Shown here piece after piece: positions 54,238 through 56,022 of a stretch of 56,022 bases of DNA. Numbering within the stretch: the first letter of the stretch is position 1; each line of letters opens with the position of its first letter. The stretch comes from Pseudohongiella sp. (GTDB lineage Bacteria > Pseudomonadota > Gammaproteobacteria > Pseudomonadales > Pseudohongiellaceae): assembly GCA_013204155.1 (NCBI GenBank), contig JABMOK010000126.1:1-56022 (forward strand), written 5' to 3'. The notes under the pieces were generated by a model that saw only the letters and a program-made list of their open reading frames with translations, made no database searches and had not been told where the DNA came from. A program made the translations under genes and the position numbers.

Positions 54238-56022
54238 CTACTGCGCTGTATCAGCTGACCCCTGATTTTCGGACAATACACGATAATATTCTTCAACCAA
54301 TTCTCGATATTCGTCAGGGATATCTTCATCAGCCGAGGCATACAGCTTATTGTTGATATTATCCAGCTCTGCCTGTGCGCGCAGGGCTCCTTCAAGTTCC
54401 GTAATCGGCTGTAGTAATTGTCTAAACAAATCAGGTTGATTAAGAAAATCTTCAATATCTTGCTGGGTTAATTGCTGCCGTATGGATCTGGCATTTCCAA
54501 TGGAGGAGTTATTGCCTGAAGTATCACCAACCCTGCCACCTGTGCCTGGCTGTTGCTGATCACCAGTACCTCGCGCGCCACTTAGCTGCTGACGGCCGCC
54601 ACCCTGACCTTGTCCTTGCTGACCTGATTGTCCCTGTTGACTTTGTTGCCCCTGCTGTCCTTGTTGACCTTGTTGACCTTGTTGACCTGGTTGACCTGGT
54701 TGACTGCCACCCGACTGGGCCTGTTCTTGCACTTGCTGTGACAATTGCTGGGCCAACTGTTGCGTTTGCTGTAACTGCTCCCGCATCTCTCTTATCGATG
54801 GGACACCGTCGCCGGCTTGCTGGCCTGCTTCATTAAAAGCCAGCGCTTGTTGCTCCAGCTGTTCGATTTGTTCTCGCAGCTGCGCCGCACTACTTGCCGC
54901 CTGCTGAATTTGATCTGATGCAGAGCCTCCACGAGAAGGGTTCAGGGCGGCAAGGCTCTGAGCAAATTCTTCGATAGAATTCTCAAGTTCCTGTTCAATA
55001 TCCACCGAAAGATTAACCATGCCATTGCGCAACACGCGATTGCTGGTCTGCATTTCTTCTCGAATAGGTCGTAAATCTCTGGTTGCTGCTTGCGCCTGCG
55101 ACATTAATCGCTGATCTTCGTTATCGCCACGGGCAATGATCGCTCGCAGCATGTCTTCAATTTCCTTAAGGTCACGTTGCTGCTGCTGTTGTGCTTCGAT
55201 TAATTCCTGCATATCAGCATCATCTCGAATCGATTGTCGAGTCTGACCCAGGCCCTGCTGGCGACTGGTTTCTTGCAGTGATTCCTGCAATTGCCGTTGT
55301 TGCTGTAACAGTTGCTGACCACGCTGGCCAAGATTTTGAGCCAGCTGATTAACCGAACGCTCTGATTGTTGACTTAGCTCACGCTGCTGTTCGCGCAGAT
55401 TTTCCAGGGCTTTCTGCGATCTCGCGGCGGCGATTGCCGCCGTTTCACTCTGGGAGGCTTCCCGCATTTGCTGAGCCGCTCTTTGCAATGCTGTTTGCGG
55501 TTGTTGAGATTGAGACTGAGACTGAGACTGCTGCCCGTCGCTGGAACTTCCGCTGGAAGGCGAACTGCTACTAGCCTGGGATTGAGATTGAGATTGAGAT
55601 TGAGACTGGGATTGTGAGGCCTGCTGACTCTGGGATTGCGACTGGGAACTCTGCTGGCCTCGTGACATCTGTTGCGCCAACTGTTCAACTTCGCGGCTAA
55701 GTTGTTCCTGCTGCCGCATCAGGCGCTCTAATTCACGACGCTTCTGTTCTTCGCTCATCTGCTCTTCACGCCTAGCCAGATTACGTTGCGCCCTGGTTAA
55801 ACCTTCCTGTCTGCGAGCCAGTTCTTCCAACTTGTTGGCTTCCTCGGCTTGTTCAGCGGATTGTCCACTGCTGCGGCTTTCCGGGGTCTCGTAGCGATTC
55901 TCCAGCTGGCCCATTTCCATCTCGAACAGCTCGCGCAAATCTTCCCGTTCTTGTTGCGCCGAACCGCCACCACCGCCACCGCCACCTTGCTGCATGCTGA
56001 TATCGGTACGGTTAATATTCGC
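54238..56022 (-). CDS. Q/S-rich coiled-coil protein, DUF4175-like (5' end cut by window edge)
   Basis: The frame is open at the window edge (nine further codons precede the ATG at 55995), so the start and any membrane part lie outside. The visible 594 residues are helical and highly charged (RQEGLTRAQRNLARREEQMS, RELERLMRQQEQLSREVEQL, then RDLKEIEDMLRAIIARGDNE), with low-complexity blocks of SQSQ and GQQ. The C terminus has a short acidic domain (DIPDEYRELVEEYYRVLSEN). This matches the C-terminal part of DUF4175-type proteins that appear in MoxR operons. It probably forms a long coiled coil in the periplasm or cytoplasm. Confidence 0.7.
   Translation of the reverse strand, partial: ANINRTDISMQQGGGGGGGGSAQQEREDLRELFEMEMGQLENRYETPESRSSGQSAEQAEEANKLEELARRQEGLTRAQRNLARREEQMSEEQKRRELERLMRQQEQLSREVEQLAQQMSRGQQSSQSQSQSQQASQSQSQSQSQSQSQASSSSPSSGSSSDGQQSQSQSQSQQPQTALQRAAQQMREASQSETAAIAAARSQKALENLREQQRELSQQSERSVNQLAQNLGQRGQQLLQQQRQLQESLQETSRQQGLGQTRQSIRDDADMQELIEAQQQQQRDLKEIEDMLRAIIARGDNEDQRLMSQAQAATRDLRPIREEMQTSNRVLRNGMVNLSVDIEQELENSIEEFAQSLAALNPSRGGSASDQIQQAASSAAQLREQIEQLEQQALAFNEAGQQAGDGVPSIREMREQLQQTQQLAQQLSQQVQEQAQSGGSQPGQPGQQGQQGQQGQQGQQSQQGQSGQQGQGQGGGRQQLSGARGTGDQQQPGTGGRVGDTSGNNSSIGNARSIRQQLTQQDIEDFLNQPDLFRQLLQPITELEGALRAQAELDNINNKLYASADEDIPDEYRELVEEYYRVLSENQGSADTAQ
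54585..54708. repeat. Low-complexity GQQ-coding repeat
   Basis: On the plus strand, copies of a 9-base TTGTTGACC unit and its variants encode GQQ/GQP on the minus strand. It is part of the coding sequence of the Q/S-rich protein and preserves frame because the unit is a multiple of three. Confidence 0.75.
55500..55655. repeat. Low-complexity SQ-coding repeat
   Basis: A 6-base unit (GATTGA / GACTGA type, reading SQ on the minus strand) is repeated many times, split by a Ser/Pro/Gly-rich spacer. It is in-frame with the Q/S-rich protein; unit number could change without breaking the gene. Confidence 0.8.

Overview
The window looks like chromosomal DNA of a free-living, probably marine or aquatic gammaproteobacterium. 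The evidence is the ribF-ileS-fkpB-ispH order, P-II/AmtB, a RegB/RegA-type redox two-component system, an ECF sigma/anti-sigma/DUF4252 cluster, and a large MoxR-DUF58-BatA operon. No rRNA, tRNA, phage, integrase, transposase or CRISPR array was recognised. Genes are dense, on both strands, with typical gammaproteobacterial Shine-Dalgarno sites and intrinsic terminators.

Layout. (1) 1-6.5 kb: 3' end of valS, converging on a minus-strand housekeeping cluster ribF-ileS-fkpB-ispH. lspA, which usually sits between ileS and fkpB, is absent; a short gap with a perfect hairpin is there instead. (2) 6.7-9.8 kb: a lipid-type cluster of an ATP-grasp ligase, an OlsF-like double acyltransferase and a small membrane protein. 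(3) 10.5-16.7 kb: the soluble NAD-dependent molybdenum formate dehydrogenase operon fdsG-fdsB-fdsA-fdhD-fdsD. (4) 17.2-19.6 kb: ECF sigma factor, zinc anti-sigma factor and two exported DUF4252-type proteins. (5) 19.8-24 kb: an exported hydrolase, a BamE-like lipoprotein, a BASS-family transporter and an MFS transporter preceded by a perfect 22-bp palindrome. (6) 24.2-25.9 kb: P-II and the AmtB ammonium channel. (7) 26-33.3 kb: a hotdog thioesterase, three exported hydrolases (class-C beta-lactamase-like, metallo-beta-lactamase-like, esterase D-like), an exported VNGGI-repeat solenoid protein with a sigma-54-like promoter, a PEBP protein and an acyl-CoA ligase. (8) 33.8-36.6 kb: RegB/RegA-type sensor and regulator and an SDR. 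(9) 37.2-41.5 kb: an RND adaptor and pump.

(10) 42.3-56.0 kb: the most interesting part. A minus-strand, tightly packed and partly overlapping operon enters from beyond the right edge: a Q/S-rich coiled-coil DUF4175-like protein, a membrane VWA/GATase-like protein, an exported caspase-fold protein that seems to lack its catalytic Cys, an exported TPR protein with an HEXXH gluzincin domain, DUF4159 (split over two frames), a MoxR AAA+ ATPase, a DUF58 protein and a BatA/VWA membrane protein. A TPR protein gene follows after a gap. The parts (ATPase, VWA adaptors with MIDAS-type motifs, a likely dead caspase fold, a protease-like TPR protein, coiled coil) suggest an envelope-associated assembly or quality-control machine of unknown substrate.

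A further theme is four short intergenic tandem-repeat arrays (units of 13, 15, 16 and 18 bp) unrelated in sequence, suggesting recurrent local slippage or duplication in intergenic DNA.
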